Shown here: positions 25,090 to 34,793 of the stretch, in pieces
Numbering within the stretch: the first letter of the stretch is position 1
Layout: the number at the start of each line of letters is the position of its first letter
Assembly (NCBI GenBank): GCA_964344725.1
Contig: CAYFOI010000003.1
Location: 1 to 64,000, forward strand
DNA: 64,000 bases
Origin: CG2-30-44-17 sp964344725
GTDB lineage: Bacteria > Patescibacteriota > Gracilibacteria > UBA1369 > UBA12470
Direction: 5' to 3'
Translations under genes and position numbers: made by a program
Notes under the pieces: model-generated
What the model saw: only the letters and a program-made list of their open reading frames with translations
The model's database searches: none
What the model was told of the DNA's origin: nothing

Positions 25090-26241
25090 ATGAAACCAAA
25101 AATCTTCACTGTTGTTATCGGCATAGCTGTTTTAGGCGCTGGGTCTTTTTATTTTTTGTCTGGGGAAGACGCTTTGGAGCAGGAACAGGAGTCTGTTATT
25201 GATTCGGGTTTTGAGGTTGAATTTGTTGAGACGGTCAATGTTATTCCGGATGATGATTATAGTTTTGGGGCTTTTTGTAGGGTGAATTATGTTGAGGCGA
25301 CCGATAGTTTTGTTGTGACTTTTGGGGGGTCGAATCAGGGGCATCCTGATGATACGACTGATGATGCTGATGCTGATGATGTTGATGAGGGGAATGCTGG
25401 TGGTTTAGAAGGGGCTGGGGGTTATGCCTACAAGGTTTATTCTACTGATTTTGAATATACTGGTGAGAATGGAATATACATTTATGGCGGGGGGGATGCT
25501 GCGAATGTGATGGTAGATGATGTTTATTATCATTTGACTGGGCATCCTGATGGGTGGCGAGTTGGAGCTTATGATGCTGTGACTTGGGAAGAGCTTGATA
25601 TGGTTTATATTGAGCTTGATGAGAATGAGCAGCCGAATGATCAAATGTTAGTTTATGTTAATGGTCAGTTCTTTTTGAGCAGCATGCTTTCTTCCGAGAT
25701 ACAGCCTGAGACTGATCCAGAGGTTGGTTATAAGACTCATCATCATGTTCTTAATTCTGAGCTTGAGCTTGTTGATGAATTTGTGCTTGGGGATGTGCCT
25801 CATATTAATGGATCTTCTCTAGTTTTGGTTGATGGTGTGTATAATTTCGTGACTTCTACGGCTTATTTTGGAGATTTGATTGTTATGCAGTATGACGAGG
25901 ATTGGAATTTTTTGGATAGCAAGATCCTTTATGAAAATGCTCAATGGGCGCAAGGTACTGTTTATGATGAAGAGCGGGAGCTTTTTTATGTTGCTTATTT
26001 GGAAAATGTTCAAGGTGAACGAGGCCGAGAAAGTAATACCAAGCTGGGGGTTTTTGATAAGAATTGGGAGACTGTTGAGATTGTTGACGTGACGGATCTT
26101 CCTGGTGAAGAGGACTTGATGGCGGGAAGGCCTTCTGTAATGCAGCATGGAGATAAAATCTATGTTTCTTACGATGTTTCTCATTTTGAGGGGCTTGATT
26201 GGGCTTGCGTTGTGGATGTTTTCGAAATAGCATTTCCTTGA
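25090..26241 (+). CDS. Secreted or membrane-anchored beta-propeller-like protein
   Basis: 383 residues. The N-terminal anchor MKPKIFTVVIGIAVLGAGSF with YFLSG has no clear cleavage site or lipobox, so it may stay membrane-tethered. The exported part is very acidic (a DDTTDDADADDVDEGN loop) and has repeated units with an aromatic/Gly/Asp pattern (GAFCRVNYVEATDSFVVTFG, GIYIYGGGDAANVMVDDVYY, VYDEERELFYVAYLENVQG, PSVMQHGDKIYVSYDVSHFE) like blades of a 5-bladed propeller such as GH43/GH32-type or arabinanase-like folds. I cannot point to a full catalytic triad, so an enzymatic role is only a possibility. It ends in TGA. Confidence 0.65.
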   Translation: MKPKIFTVVIGIAVLGAGSFYFLSGEDALEQEQESVIDSGFEVEFVETVNVIPDDDYSFGAFCRVNYVEATDSFVVTFGGSNQGHPDDTTDDADADDVDEGNAGGLEGAGGYAYKVYSTDFEYTGENGIYIYGGGDAANVMVDDVYYHLTGHPDGWRVGAYDAVTWEELDMVYIELDENEQPNDQMLVYVNGQFFLSSMLSSEIQPETDPEVGYKTHHHVLNSELELVDEFVLGDVPHINGSSLVLVDGVYNFVTSTAYFGDLIVMQYDEDWNFLDSKILYENAQWAQGTVYDEERELFYVAYLENVQGERGRESNTKLGVFDKNWETVEIVDVTDLPGEEDLMAGRPSVMQHGDKIYVSYDVSHFEGLDWACVVDVFEIAFP

Positions 26242-26292
26242 TTTAAAAGCCATTTTTCGGTACTATTGCTTCCTTTTATTTAAGGTGCGTTT

Positions 26293-27084
26293 ATGGCTTC
26301 TTCGCCGATTGATAGAATTGAAGTGCAGCTTAAGGATGCTTCTGGAGTTGAAACTCTGGTGTCTGCTGATGGTCAGGATTTTGATAGACAGCTTTTTGCG
26401 GCACGTGTTGAGCTTGCGATGCAGGATCCAGGTTTGTGGGTTTATCAAGAAGCTTTGTTTGATAACAGCCATACTTTAACTTCTCAAACGCCGTATGAGC
26501 TTGATCCAGATTTTGTGGAATTGATACGTAGATATCCTCAAGGAGTAAGAAGTGTTCGTATTGATATGGGGGCTTTTAGGAAGGTTGAAGTTGAACTGCC
26601 TTTTGATGAGGATATTTTTGATAGAATTCAGACTTATTTACTTGGGTTGGAAGTTCCGGGATATAAGCTTGCTGAGGTATATTTTTATCAAGATCCTCTT
26701 GATGAAGATAATTATGCTGGAGTTGTTGGGAGGAGTGACAGTCCTGTTAGTATTGCGAGGATTAGGAAGAGGTTTCGAGATCTACAATTTGTCGAAGATG
26801 ATCCTGTTCAATTGAGTTTTACGTTGATTGCTGACAGGGTTGATCCACTGTATATGTATAATTCGGGGCCGACTTTTTTGGCAGGTATTGACGATGAAAT
26901 ATCACCTTCTTTAGAGTGTTTGCAGTCAATTGATCCTAATGGAGAGGTTCCTGAGCGTTTTAATGTTTCGGTTAAGCTTGTTGATAGAGATGAGCCTCTG
27001 ATTTTACCTGTGATTGCAAGGAACCTTACAGAGTTTGCTGCGTTTGTTTGCGGGGAATGGGATAGGTGTTCGACTTATGAATAG
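26293..27084 (+). CDS. Hypothetical cytoplasmic protein, 263 residues
   Basis: No family recognised and no signal peptide or transmembrane helix. It is acidic and alpha/beta with several hydrophobic-strand and charged-helix alternations (SVRIDMGAFRKVEVELPFDE, KLAEVYFYQDPLDEDNYAGV). AAGGTG lies about 9 bases before the ATG and supports the start. It is the last plus-strand gene before a long palindromic region and the convergent DUF2207 gene. Confidence 0.65.
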   Translation: MASSPIDRIEVQLKDASGVETLVSADGQDFDRQLFAARVELAMQDPGLWVYQEALFDNSHTLTSQTPYELDPDFVELIRRYPQGVRSVRIDMGAFRKVEVELPFDEDIFDRIQTYLLGLEVPGYKLAEVYFYQDPLDEDNYAGVVGRSDSPVSIARIRKRFRDLQFVEDDPVQLSFTLIADRVDPLYMYNSGPTFLAGIDDEISPSLECLQSIDPNGEVPERFNVSVKLVDRDEPLILPVIARNLTEFAAFVCGEWDRCSTYE

Positions 27085-27099
27085 GTTTTTCTACCAACT

Positions 27100-27239
27100 T
27101 GCGATAGGGAAATCCTCACCTCATTAGAAAATTTGACTTCTGGCATACGCCAGATTTGTCAGATTTCCTACTCGGTGTCCTCCGCTCTCGGAGCACTCGA
27201 CGGAGCTCGTACTCCTATCGCTTCGGAACGGATTTCTCG
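27100..27239. repeat. Long nested palindromic element between convergent genes
   Basis: Several self-complementary pairs are nested: GCGATAGG with CCTATCGC (right member 27213-27220), GGAAATC with GATTTCC, TGAC...GTCA enclosing TCTGGCATACGCCAGA, and CTCCGCTCTCGGAG with TCGACGGAG-type repeats. It abuts the stop codon of the DUF2207 gene. Both strands have short T-runs, so it may also terminate transcription. Confidence 0.6.
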
Positions 27240-28949
27240 CTACCACGCACCACCACCGCCGCCGCCACCACCGCCGCCGACTGAGCCTCCTGAAAATCCG
27301 CTACCTCCTCCGCCTGGGCTTGAGCTCATTGTGCTACTAATTGAAGACGAGGCGTTTTCAATGCTACTTATGAGATGTGTCATTGAGAATGCGGTTCCGG
27401 TGTCCCATGATGTAGATGAGTACCAGTCTGGAGGAGTTTTATATATGTCTTCGAACTGTTTTGCCCAGTGGTTTGTTTGTTTGAAAATCATTGCGTACGG
27501 GAGGAGCTTTTCGAAATGCTTTCTCTTTTCATGGAATTTGATGCGGTCTTTTTCTGCGGTTTCGATATACATGCGGAGACCTAGAATTTTTTCGTATAGC
27601 TTTTGTCCGTACTGTGTCTTTTTTGGCATATAATATCCGAAAACGATAGTCAAAATGCCCGATACTAGTACTGACATGCCTAAGGTGAAGCCCCATGTGA
27701 TATCGGCTAAGATTGTTAGCATTGCTACTCCTATGACAGATGAGCATGATCCTGTGACAGTGTGGGTTGTTTTTGCTTTGTCGGGTCTTTTTTCGAATAG
27801 TTTTTGCTCCATTGCGGAGTCTGACATTTGTTCGAGAAGCTTTGGGATGTGTTTGTAGAATTTGTTTTTTAGGTCGGATAGTTCTTTGGTTTTTCTTTGG
27901 CCGAAAATCTTTTCCAAGAGGTCTTGTTCGAATTTTTTTAAGCTGTTTTCGTCAGATTTGTTGAGTCTGTGGAATTTGTAGTCTTTGGATTTGAAAAATG
28001 CGAGCTTTTGTTTTTCTATTTCCTCTATTTTTATAAATCCTCTGATTGCTAAGTCGATGATTATTGCCGATATGTCGCGTATATCCGCTTTTTCATCTAT
28101 GAGGATCGCGGCTTCTATTGGTGATATTTGTTGAGGTGGTTTATATTCCGGGACTACTGTGTGAACTTTTTTGTCACGTCCGTGATTTTTCCATTTTATA
28201 AAAAGAATTGTGAAGACTATTGGTACGATTATTGCTGGCCAATGGTCTTGAATGATCCATATAATGTCTGATGGGGGGGTGGTATGTCCTAGTGGGAAGC
28301 TTACTGCGATTGTGAAGCCTTCGTATGGGCTTAACGAACCGGTTGTTTGGAAATCTACTTGGTTAGTATTTGTTTGGTTGAATGTGCAGTCTTGGTTTGT
28401 GCTCCCTGTGCTTCCTGCATAGCATATTGCTCCTATTTCATCTTCTATTGTGAGTGAATCAGGCAAAGTTACTGTTGCTGTGGCGTTTAGGATATTGGCT
28501 TCCCAAGCTGTGCCGATTGCGTTCCAGTAGACCTCGTTGTGGTCTTCGAAATACAAGAGGCCGTTAGCTACCTCGTAGGTTATAATATAAGTTTCTGGTG
28601 CTTGAATTAGGATGTCTGCGTTACCGATTTGGTATTGTATCTCGTCTGTGGTTGTTGATTTGTAATAGTTGTGTGCGTTTCCGTCTTCATCTGTTATTGA
28701 GACGAGGCTTAGTCGAAGTTTTTCACGGTGTCCGTCTTCTTTTTCTATGTATTTTGGTATTACTCGGTAAATGCCGTGATGAGGTTCTTCAGAGAAATTT
28801 GCTGTTATAGTCTCTGTTATGAGTAAAGTGCTGTCTTCTTGAACTTGAATGGTGGTGTCATATGAGTCGATCCACCAGCTTGCTGCCGCAATGTGGGCAG
28901 AGAGTAGAAAGTAGACTGTAAACTGTAGAATTGTTAGGAGTTTTTTCAT
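27240..28949 (-). CDS. DUF2207 family membrane protein
   Basis: About 569 residues. Signal peptide (MKKLLTILQFTVYFLLSAHI then AAASWW), then the extracytoplasmic DUF2207 domain (WIDSYDTTIQVQEDSTLLIT, FSEEPHHGIYRVIPKY), a transmembrane helix at ~235 (WPAIIVPIVFTILFI), a cytoplasmic region, two further helices at ~405-450 and a low-complexity C-terminus with ~10 consecutive Gly ending AW. DUF2207 proteins are widespread and of unknown function. The ATG at 28949 overlaps the TGA of the upstream gene (ATGA), a normal coupled start. The codons of the signal peptide lie in a CTA-rich stretch like the spacer repeats (+ strand GTAGACTGTAAACTGTAGA). Confidence 0.85.
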   Translation of the reverse strand: MKKLLTILQFTVYFLLSAHIAAASWWIDSYDTTIQVQEDSTLLITETITANFSEEPHHGIYRVIPKYIEKEDGHREKLRLSLVSITDEDGNAHNYYKSTTTDEIQYQIGNADILIQAPETYIITYEVANGLLYFEDHNEVYWNAIGTAWEANILNATATVTLPDSLTIEDEIGAICYAGSTGSTNQDCTFNQTNTNQVDFQTTGSLSPYEGFTIAVSFPLGHTTPPSDIIWIIQDHWPAIIVPIVFTILFIKWKNHGRDKKVHTVVPEYKPPQQISPIEAAILIDEKADIRDISAIIIDLAIRGFIKIEEIEKQKLAFFKSKDYKFHRLNKSDENSLKKFEQDLLEKIFGQRKTKELSDLKNKFYKHIPKLLEQMSDSAMEQKLFEKRPDKAKTTHTVTGSCSSVIGVAMLTILADITWGFTLGMSVLVSGILTIVFGYYMPKKTQYGQKLYEKILGLRMYIETAEKDRIKFHEKRKHFEKLLPYAMIFKQTNHWAKQFEDIYKTPPDWYSSTSWDTGTAFSMTHLISSIENASSSISSTMSSSPGGGGSGFSGGSVGGGGGGGGGGAW

Positions 28950-29230
28950 AAGAGGGGCCAAACTATTTCATAAAAAACAAAGAGTATTGGTATCGTCGCA
29001 ACAGCTCCAATTAGTGCTACTATTAGCGAGTATTTATGTTCAATACTAATCAGTCCTATGACGCTGAAACACAATGCTGGTATCCAAATGTAAGACATGT
29101 TTACCAGATCGGTTTCTGAATAACTGTCGAAGTCTTTGGTATATGTGAGGATTAGGAATAATCCTGTTGCTATAAATATTAGCGTGTATAGCGGTTTTAG
29201 TAGGGGATTTTCTTCATTATGTTGGTCCAT
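28946..29230 (-). CDS. Small multi-pass membrane protein
   Basis: 94 residues with an acidic N-terminus (MDQHNEENPLLK) and three hydrophobic segments (LYTLIFIATGLFLILTY; MSYIWIPALCFSVIGLISI; YSLIVALIGAVATIPILFVF). No family is recognised. It lies between the V-ATPase D subunit gene and the DUF2207 gene, overlapping the latter by 4 bases, so it is probably translated together with it. It may be the distal part of the V-ATPase transcription unit, though the 69-base gap leaves room for a promoter. Confidence 0.7.
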   Translation of the reverse strand: MDQHNEENPLLKPLYTLIFIATGLFLILTYTKDFDSYSETDLVNMSYIWIPALCFSVIGLISIEHKYSLIVALIGAVATIPILFVFYEIVWPLL

Positions 29231-29299
29231 TTTTTGTTTTGTGGAAATAAGCAGTTATAAGGATACTGCTTATTAGAGGATTTGTGAAATATTCACTTT

Positions 29300-29917
29300 T
29301 TATGCGACTTTGCTCTTGATCATCATGACGCCTACGATTGCGCTTCTTTCGCCTTCTTCGAGCTTCATTGAGATAAATTTGATTGTCTCTTTGAGGCTTG
29401 GGATTCGGTTGTGTTCTAGAGCGTTTACACGGCGGCGTGTTTTCTCGGTCTCTTCTGCGAGTCTTTCAGCTTGTTTCTCGATTTGTGCGAGTTTGATTAG
29501 GTCTGGAAGGACTTCTTGAAAAGCTTTCAGCGAACTGTCTAATTCGCTTGATGTTTGGTTGAATCCGTATGAGAGGATATTCCCGTCTAATTTCTGTTTA
29601 AAGAAAGGAATATGGACGCTCATCACGTTCTTTGTAGCGACATCGAGACTTAGGTTGGCTGAATTGAATGTCAAAGCGCTTTCGAGCATCTTTGGCATTG
29701 TTTTCGCAGAGCCAAAAAGGAAGCTTTTGAAAGCTTTTTCGAGTTTTTCTTCAATATCTCGGCGTAGCGTCTTTGCTTCACGGATAATCTCCATGAATTG
29801 TTGCATAAGGCCGTCTTGTTTGTCTTTTAGGAGCTTGTGACCGCGTACAGCCGCCTTGAGCTGTATCTTCAGCTTCAGGAGCTCCATTCTAGTTGGTTTG
29901 ACGTCTAGTTTTGCCAT
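29300..29917 (-). CDS. atpD: V-type ATPase subunit D (central rotor shaft)
   Basis: Coiled-coil axle of the V1 motor that turns inside the A3B3 hexamer. The 205 residues show the family start (LDVKPTRMELLKLKIQLKAA), a long heptad-rich N-terminal helix and a C-terminal helix (AERLAEETEKTRRRVNALEH, then NRIPSLKETIKFI). It is the last ATPase gene of the operon, 38 bases after subunit B, with a TTTAGAGTTTTAGAATTC-type repeat in the gap. Confidence 0.93.
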   Translation of the reverse strand: MAKLDVKPTRMELLKLKIQLKAAVRGHKLLKDKQDGLMQQFMEIIREAKTLRRDIEEKLEKAFKSFLFGSAKTMPKMLESALTFNSANLSLDVATKNVMSVHIPFFKQKLDGNILSYGFNQTSSELDSSLKAFQEVLPDLIKLAQIEKQAERLAEETEKTRRRVNALEHNRIPSLKETIKFISMKLEEGERSAIVGVMMIKSKVA

Positions 29918-29921
29918 AATT

Positions 29922-29953
29922 TTTTAGAGTTTTAGAATTCTAGAATTCTAGAT
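29922..29953 (+). repeat. TAG/CTA-type spacer repeat (AGAATTCT units)
   Basis: TTAGAGTTTTAGAATTCTAG followed by another AATTCTAG lies between V-ATPase B and D. Similar units are at 33236-33265 and at the rsmA start (56974-56990). Confidence 0.65.
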
Positions 29954-29955
29954 CT

Positions 29956-31362
29956 TTATTCTTGTTCTGCTTCTTTTTCTTCAGTATCACCACCTTTGCC
30001 GTCCATGTATTTCGCGATATGTTCTTCTTTGACACGTTTCAACTCTGTCTTAGGTAGGACCTTTAGGAGTTCCCATCCGATTGAAAGAGTATCTTCGATG
30101 CTTCTATCTTCATATTCACCTTGTGCGATGAATTTTGCTTCGAAGTTGTTAGCAAATTCCAAGAATTTCTTATCGACTTCTTGAAGAGCGGCTTCACCTA
30201 GGATAATAGCAAGGTCACGGACCTCAACTCCACGGGCATACGCTGCATAAAGTTGTGCAAACATACCTTCGTGGTCCTCACGTGTGACTTTACGAGCTGT
30301 AGGAGCAAGACGTGAAAGTGAAGGAAGTACGTTGATACAAGGATAGATACCTTTCCTGTGGTGTTCACGAGAAAGTACGATCTGTCCCTCTGTAATATAA
30401 CCTGTAAGATCAGGAATTGGGTGAGTAATATCGTCTTCCGGCATAGTTAGGATAGGGATCTGCGTGATAGATCCTTTACGTCCTTTAATTCGACCAGCTC
30501 TTTCGTAAAGTGTAGCAAGGTCTGTATACAGATAACCTGGATAACCACGTCGTCCCGGAACCTCTTTACGAGCTGCAGATACCTCACGTAGAGCCTCACA
30601 ATAGTTTGTAAGATCGGTAAGCACCACGAGTACGTGCATATCTTTCTCGTAAGCTAGGTACTCAGCTGTTGTAAGTGCCATACGTGGTGTCGCGATACGT
30701 TCTACTACAGGATTGTCAGCTGTATTGATAAAAAGAACAGCTCTTTCAATAGCTCCAGTCTTTTTGAACTCGTTTGTAAAGTATTCAGCTTCTTCAAATG
30801 TAACACCCATCGCTGCGAACACTACCGCAAAGTCTCCACTTCCTTCTGAGCGTACTTTTGCCTGACGAGCGATTTGTGCAGCAATTTGAGCGTGTGGAAG
30901 ACCTGCTCCTGAGAACACAGGAAGTTTTTGTCCACGTACAAGCGTGTTTAGACAGTCAATTGTTGAAATTCCTGTTTGGATGAAGTCGTTTGGATAGTCA
31001 CGAGAATAAGGATTCAAAGGAGCACCGTTGATATCTAACTTTTTTTCTGGGATGATGTCGGCTCCACCGTCAATTGGGTTGCCTTTACCATCGAAGACGC
31101 GTCCTAGCATCTCTTCTGAGACTGGAAGTTCTAGAGTTTTGCCTAGGAATCTAGCTTTTGCTCCCTCTGTTCCGACACCTTGTGTGTTCTCGAACATCTG
31201 GACCATAGCCATTCCCTTGTTGGCTTCAAGAACTTTACCGAGACGAGTTTCTCCTGACGGGAGCGTGATCTCACAAAGCTCTTCGTACTTGATGTCATCA
31301 ACTCCTTCTACCATGACCAGCGGTCCGGCGATGGAGGTAATGGTTTGATATTCTTTTTGCAT
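29956..31362 (-). CDS. atpB: V-type ATPase subunit B
   Basis: Non-catalytic nucleotide-site subunit of the V1 hexamer. The 468 residues have the family layout: N-terminal beta barrel ([20 protein letters not shown]), a degenerate P-loop region ([20 protein letters not shown]) without the GKT of subunit [24 protein letters not shown] (the SSU-type signature region) and a helical C-terminus. It lies between subunits A and D in the standard order. Confidence 0.96.
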   Translation of the reverse strand: MQKEYQTITSIAGPLVMVEGVDDIKYEELCEITLPSGETRLGKVLEANKGMAMVQMFENTQGVGTEGAKARFLGKTLELPVSEEMLGRVFDGKGNPIDGGADIIPEKKLDINGAPLNPYSRDYPNDFIQTGISTIDCLNTLVRGQKLPVFSGAGLPHAQIAAQIARQAKVRSEGSGDFAVVFAAMGVTFEEAEYFTNEFKKTGAIERAVLFINTADNPVVERIATPRMALTTAEYLAYEKDMHVLVVLTDLTNYCEALREVSAARKEVPGRRGYPGYLYTDLATLYERAGRIKGRKGSITQIPILTMPEDDITHPIPDLTGYITEGQIVLSREHHRKGIYPCINVLPSLSRLAPTARKVTREDHEGMFAQLYAAYARGVEVRDLAIILGEAALQEVDKKFLEFANNFEAKFIAQGEYEDRSIEDTLSIGWELLKVLPKTELKRVKEEHIAKYMDGKGGDTEEKEAEQE

Positions 31363-31400
31363 TATTTATAGGATTATAGGATTTTAGGATTGGAGGATTA
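31363..31400 (+). repeat. TAG/CTA-type spacer repeat (GGATTATAG units)
   Basis: Tandem TATAGGATTATAGGATTTTA units lie between V-ATPase A and B. Confidence 0.6.
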
Positions 31401-31412
31401 TAGCGATGGAGC

Positions 31413-33197
31413 TTATGCTTCTGTCTCCATCTTCGCAGCTAGGGTGCTGATGTCTTTCTTGATTTTATCTATGAGTTTTTCGTACTCTTCTAGTTTGTCG
31501 GCTGAGATCTCTTTACATTTTGTTACCTCTTGCAAGACAGGCAAATTCAGAAGTTTTTCGATTTCGAATCCTTCTTGGCTAACAAGCGGCAATGCCTCTT
31601 GGTAGACCGCTAGGATTGTTTTTAGCATCCAGTACTGTTTTTGCAGAGAAGTGTAAGCATCTTCTGGGTCGAAAGCGTTTTGGAATAGGAAGTCTTCACG
31701 GATTGATTTTGCAGACTCTAGGATTAATCTTTCTTTAGCTGAAAGCGCATCCATACCCACAAGTTTTACGATCTCTTCGAGCTTGGATTCTTCTTGTAGA
31801 AGGCTCATTCCAAGACCACGTACCTCCATGTAATCTTCTGCAATCTCTTTCTTTGCGTATCCTCCGATGTTATCTAGGTAAAGTGAGTAACTGTTTAGCC
31901 AGTTGATAGCTGGGAAGTGACGTCTATAAGCAAGTTTTGCGTCTAGTCCCCAGAATACTTTTGTAACACGTAGAGTGTTTTGAGTAACAGGCTCAGAAAG
32001 GTCTCCACCAGGAGGCGAAACCGCTCCGATAGCTGTAAGAGATCCGATCCTGTCATCAGATCCGAGACAGTCAACGATACCAGCTCTTTCATAGAACTCA
32101 GCTGTACGAGAACCTAAGTAAGCTGGATAACCTTCCTCACCAGGCATCTCTTCAAGACGTCCTGACATCTCACGAAGAGCCTCAGCCCAACGTGATGTTG
32201 AATCCGCCATAAGAGCTACGTTGTAACCCATATCACGGTAATACTCAGCGATTGTGATACCTGTGTAGATAGAAGCTTCACGAGCCGCTACCGGCATGTT
32301 AGATGTGTTTGCGATAAGAATTGTACGTTTCATGAGTGGCTCACCCGTGTTTGGATCTTCTAGGTGAGGAAACTCCATAAGTACGTCTGTCATCTCGTTA
32401 CCACGTTCTCCGCAACCGATATATACGATGATTTGTGCGTCACAGTATTTCGCAAGTGATTGCTGTGTAACTGTTTTTCCAGCTCCGAAAGGTCCAGGAA
32501 TACATCCTGCTCCACCTTTCATGATAGGGAAGAGTGTATCCAAGATTCTTGTACCTGTGATAAGTGGAACGTTAGGAACTCTTTTGCTAGCTGAAGGTCT
32601 TGGTTTACGAATAGACCATTTTTGGACCATTGTTAACTCGTGTTTTTCCCCTTTCTCATCTTCAACAACTGCGATTACTTCTTCTACAGTGTGATCTCCA
32701 GATTTAATATCGGTGACTTTGCCGCTAGCGATAGTAGGTGGAACCATGATTTTGTGGCGGATCAAGTTTGTTTCTTGAACTTCACCCAAGACGTCTCCTG
32801 CGACTACGTTTTCTCCGTTTCCTACTGTTGGTTCAAAATTCCATTTCTTTTTGCGATCTAGTGCTGGTACCTCGATTCCACGTGCGATGAAAGCTCCTGA
32901 TTCTCCTTCGATCAATGGAAGTGGTCTTTGTATACCGTCATAAATAGATTCTAGAAGTCCAGGGCCGAGTTCAACCGACATAGTTGTTCCAGTTTGGGAT
33001 ACAGGTTCTCCTGGTCCAACGCCTGAAGTTTCTTCGTAAACCTGGATAGAAACGTTATCTCCATTGATTTCGATAACCTCTCCAATCAGACCTTTGTCCG
33101 ATACACGCATAACCTCGTACATTTTTGCTTCAGGGAGTCCTTTGGCTACTACGAGAGGTCCTGCGACCTTAACGATTGTTCCTTTTTGTTCTGACAT
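31413..33197 (-). CDS. atpA: V-type ATPase catalytic subunit A
   Basis: The ATP-hydrolysing subunit of V1. The 594 residues carry an N-terminal barrel ([20 protein letters not shown]), the bulge domain typical of A subunits ([20 protein letters not shown]), Walker [18 protein letters not shown] (near 235), the catalytic Glu region [20 protein letters not shown], and the signature [16 protein letters not shown]. It is followed by B and D. All segments are present, so the motor is expected to be functional. Confidence 0.97.
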   Translation of the reverse strand: MSEQKGTIVKVAGPLVVAKGLPEAKMYEVMRVSDKGLIGEVIEINGDNVSIQVYEETSGVGPGEPVSQTGTTMSVELGPGLLESIYDGIQRPLPLIEGESGAFIARGIEVPALDRKKKWNFEPTVGNGENVVAGDVLGEVQETNLIRHKIMVPPTIASGKVTDIKSGDHTVEEVIAVVEDEKGEKHELTMVQKWSIRKPRPSASKRVPNVPLITGTRILDTLFPIMKGGAGCIPGPFGAGKTVTQQSLAKYCDAQIIVYIGCGERGNEMTDVLMEFPHLEDPNTGEPLMKRTILIANTSNMPVAAREASIYTGITIAEYYRDMGYNVALMADSTSRWAEALREMSGRLEEMPGEEGYPAYLGSRTAEFYERAGIVDCLGSDDRIGSLTAIGAVSPPGGDLSEPVTQNTLRVTKVFWGLDAKLAYRRHFPAINWLNSYSLYLDNIGGYAKKEIAEDYMEVRGLGMSLLQEESKLEEIVKLVGMDALSAKERLILESAKSIREDFLFQNAFDPEDAYTSLQKQYWMLKTILAVYQEALPLVSQEGFEIEKLLNLPVLQEVTKCKEISADKLEEYEKLIDKIKKDISTLAAKMETEA

Positions 33198-33265
33198 AGT
33201 GTTTAGTGATTAGTATGTTAGTAGATTAGTTGATTAGAATTTTAGAGTTTTAGAATTCTAGAACT
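33198..33265 (+). repeat. TAG/CTA-type spacer repeat
   Basis: Nearly the whole gap between V-ATPase F and A is tandem TTAGT and TTAGAATTCTAG-like units, running up to the base before the subunit A start codon. Confidence 0.65.
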
Positions 33266-33619
33266 CTACTTGTCTCCGAGGATGTCTGATCCGACCGCTT
33301 GTTCTACGATTTTACTTATTCTCTTAAGTCCGAATCCTGTTGTGCCTTTTGGTCCAGGGATTGGGATTATTGCTGGCAAAGCTGCTGCTGAAAGTTTTTT
33401 ATAGTCATCTGCAGGTATGTCCATCGCTAGGTCTTCTATGATGAATATGATTGCGTACATCGGTTTTTCATTTCCCTCTTCTCCGATGGTTTTTTTTGCG
33501 AGTGATTGTAAAGCTTCTAATGCTTGTTCTTTGTTTAGGGCGCTGTGAGCTTCTAATCCTAGAGCTTTGAAACCTAGGACTGCGTCTTTTGGGCCGATGA
33601 TTGCTATTTTATGTTGCAT
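33266..33619 (-). CDS. atpF: V-type ATPase subunit F
   Basis: Small central-stalk subunit that binds D and stimulates V1. The 117 residues have the Rossmann-like F fold: KIAIIGPKDAVLGFKALGLE at the N-terminus, YAIIFIIEDLAMDI in the middle, and PAIIPIPGPKGTTGFGLKRI near the end. Position between C and A is canonical. Confidence 0.92.
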   Translation of the reverse strand: MQHKIAIIGPKDAVLGFKALGLEAHSALNKEQALEALQSLAKKTIGEEGNEKPMYAIIFIIEDLAMDIPADDYKKLSAAALPAIIPIPGPKGTTGFGLKRISKIVEQAVGSDILGDK

Positions 33620-33675
33620 ATAGGGTATAGGTTTGTAGGGTGTAGGGTAGTAGTGATGGAGCGCTTCGCGCGGAT
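33620..33675 (+). repeat. TAG/CTA-type spacer repeat with GGAGCGC hairpin
   Basis: GGGTATAGG/GTAGGGTGTAGGG units are followed by the hairpin GGAGCGCTTCGCGCGG (33658-33673), between V-ATPase C and F. Confidence 0.7.
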
Positions 33676-33712
33676 AGTATTTTTGGCCTGTGTACCTTTC
33701 AGGTGCGGCCTG

Positions 33713-34750
33713 TTAATTTACGTATGAATGTGGGAGTTCTTTTCTGATCATTTCTTCGTCTAAGGTGTTGAGTTTGCCGACCATTATCATTCTTATGATT
33801 TGTGCATTTAGTTCTTTTAGCCACCAGTAATTGAGAAGTGGTTCGATTCCGAATGGCAAAAATCGCGAGTCGTTAATCATTTTTACTAGGTCGTTTTGAA
33901 GGAGTCTTTCGAGCTTGCGGAAAGATCCGGTCTCTTTGTAATGTTCTAGCCCTTTGGCGATTGATTTTGAATATGGGCAGAAGCTGAATACGTTTATGAT
34001 TGTATCCCAGTCTTCTTTCAGATTGTCTCGGTATTTGTCGTGTCTGATTGTGCCTCCGATTGTTAGGGCTCTTTTTAGAACGGTTTCTGGATCCAAATCT
34101 TGTGCTTTGCTCCTTACGAAAGCCATAATGTTATGGATATCTGTCTTAGCCTTCATAAATTGTTTCAGAAATTTTGATCCTATTTCTTTTGCTATTTTTT
34201 GACGTACTTTTAGGAAAGCACGATCGATGTGTAAATCTACTAATGTTAGGTTCTCAGTTTCTTCATAAAGCTCTTTGCCGCGGCGAACAGCTCTTTGTAG
34301 GCGAGGTTTCTCGTCACCTTTCATTCGGAGTTGGATGACCTCATCTGAGAAAATAAATTCAGCTAATGCCGAAGGTTTGATTTTCCCCCAAGGTATAATT
34401 AGATCTTTTACGTCTTCGTAAGTTTGTCCTGTTAATTTTGCTTTCAGAAGGGTTTTGGTGTTGTGTGCGTCGTATTTGTACCATGCCATGTTCAGGACCC
34501 ATCTTTCCGGGGTGATGCTTCGCAATAATTCTCTTGTATCTGAAAGTCCGGCATCAATTACCTCTTGGAAATCTTCTACTTTGTCGATATCTCCTATGTG
34601 GGTTGAGTACTCGGTGTCGTTGAGAATCCTGTACGCTTCTTTTGCATCCTTTGCGCCGAGCATTCTTTCGATGTCGTTGTGATCCAAGAGTTGGTTGGAA
34701 AGGACTTGGATCAATGTGACTGCGTATATGTAATCGTCGTTTTTTATCAT
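33713..34750 (-). CDS. atpC: V-type ATPase subunit C (yeast subunit d homologue)
   Basis: Funnel-shaped subunit linking the D/F shaft to the membrane ring. The 345 residues are all helical and match the V-ATPase C/d family in length and pattern (YIYAVTLIQVLSNQLLDHND, WYKYDAHNTKTLLKAKLTG, HNIMAFVRSKAQDLDPETV). It lies between E and F as in other prokaryotic V-ATPase operons. Confidence 0.9.
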   Translation of the reverse strand: MIKNDDYIYAVTLIQVLSNQLLDHNDIERMLGAKDAKEAYRILNDTEYSTHIGDIDKVEDFQEVIDAGLSDTRELLRSITPERWVLNMAWYKYDAHNTKTLLKAKLTGQTYEDVKDLIIPWGKIKPSALAEFIFSDEVIQLRMKGDEKPRLQRAVRRGKELYEETENLTLVDLHIDRAFLKVRQKIAKEIGSKFLKQFMKAKTDIHNIMAFVRSKAQDLDPETVLKRALTIGGTIRHDKYRDNLKEDWDTIINVFSFCPYSKSIAKGLEHYKETGSFRKLERLLQNDLVKMINDSRFLPFGIEPLLNYWWLKELNAQIIRMIMVGKLNTLDEEMIRKELPHSYVN

Positions 34751-34793
34751 GATGTTTTAGCTTGTTGGCTTTTTAGCTAGTTAGCTTGTTAGG
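34751..34793 (+). repeat. TAG/CTA-type spacer repeat (TTAGCTTGTTGGC units)
   Basis: Tandem TTAGCTTGTTGGC/TTTTTAGCTAGTTAGC units fill the gap between V-ATPase E and C. Confidence 0.6.

Noticed and set aside
27133..27633. Plus-strand ORF with a poly-proline stretch
   Set aside because: It is the antisense of the poly-glycine C-terminus of the DUF2207 gene and of a palindrome; no family features.
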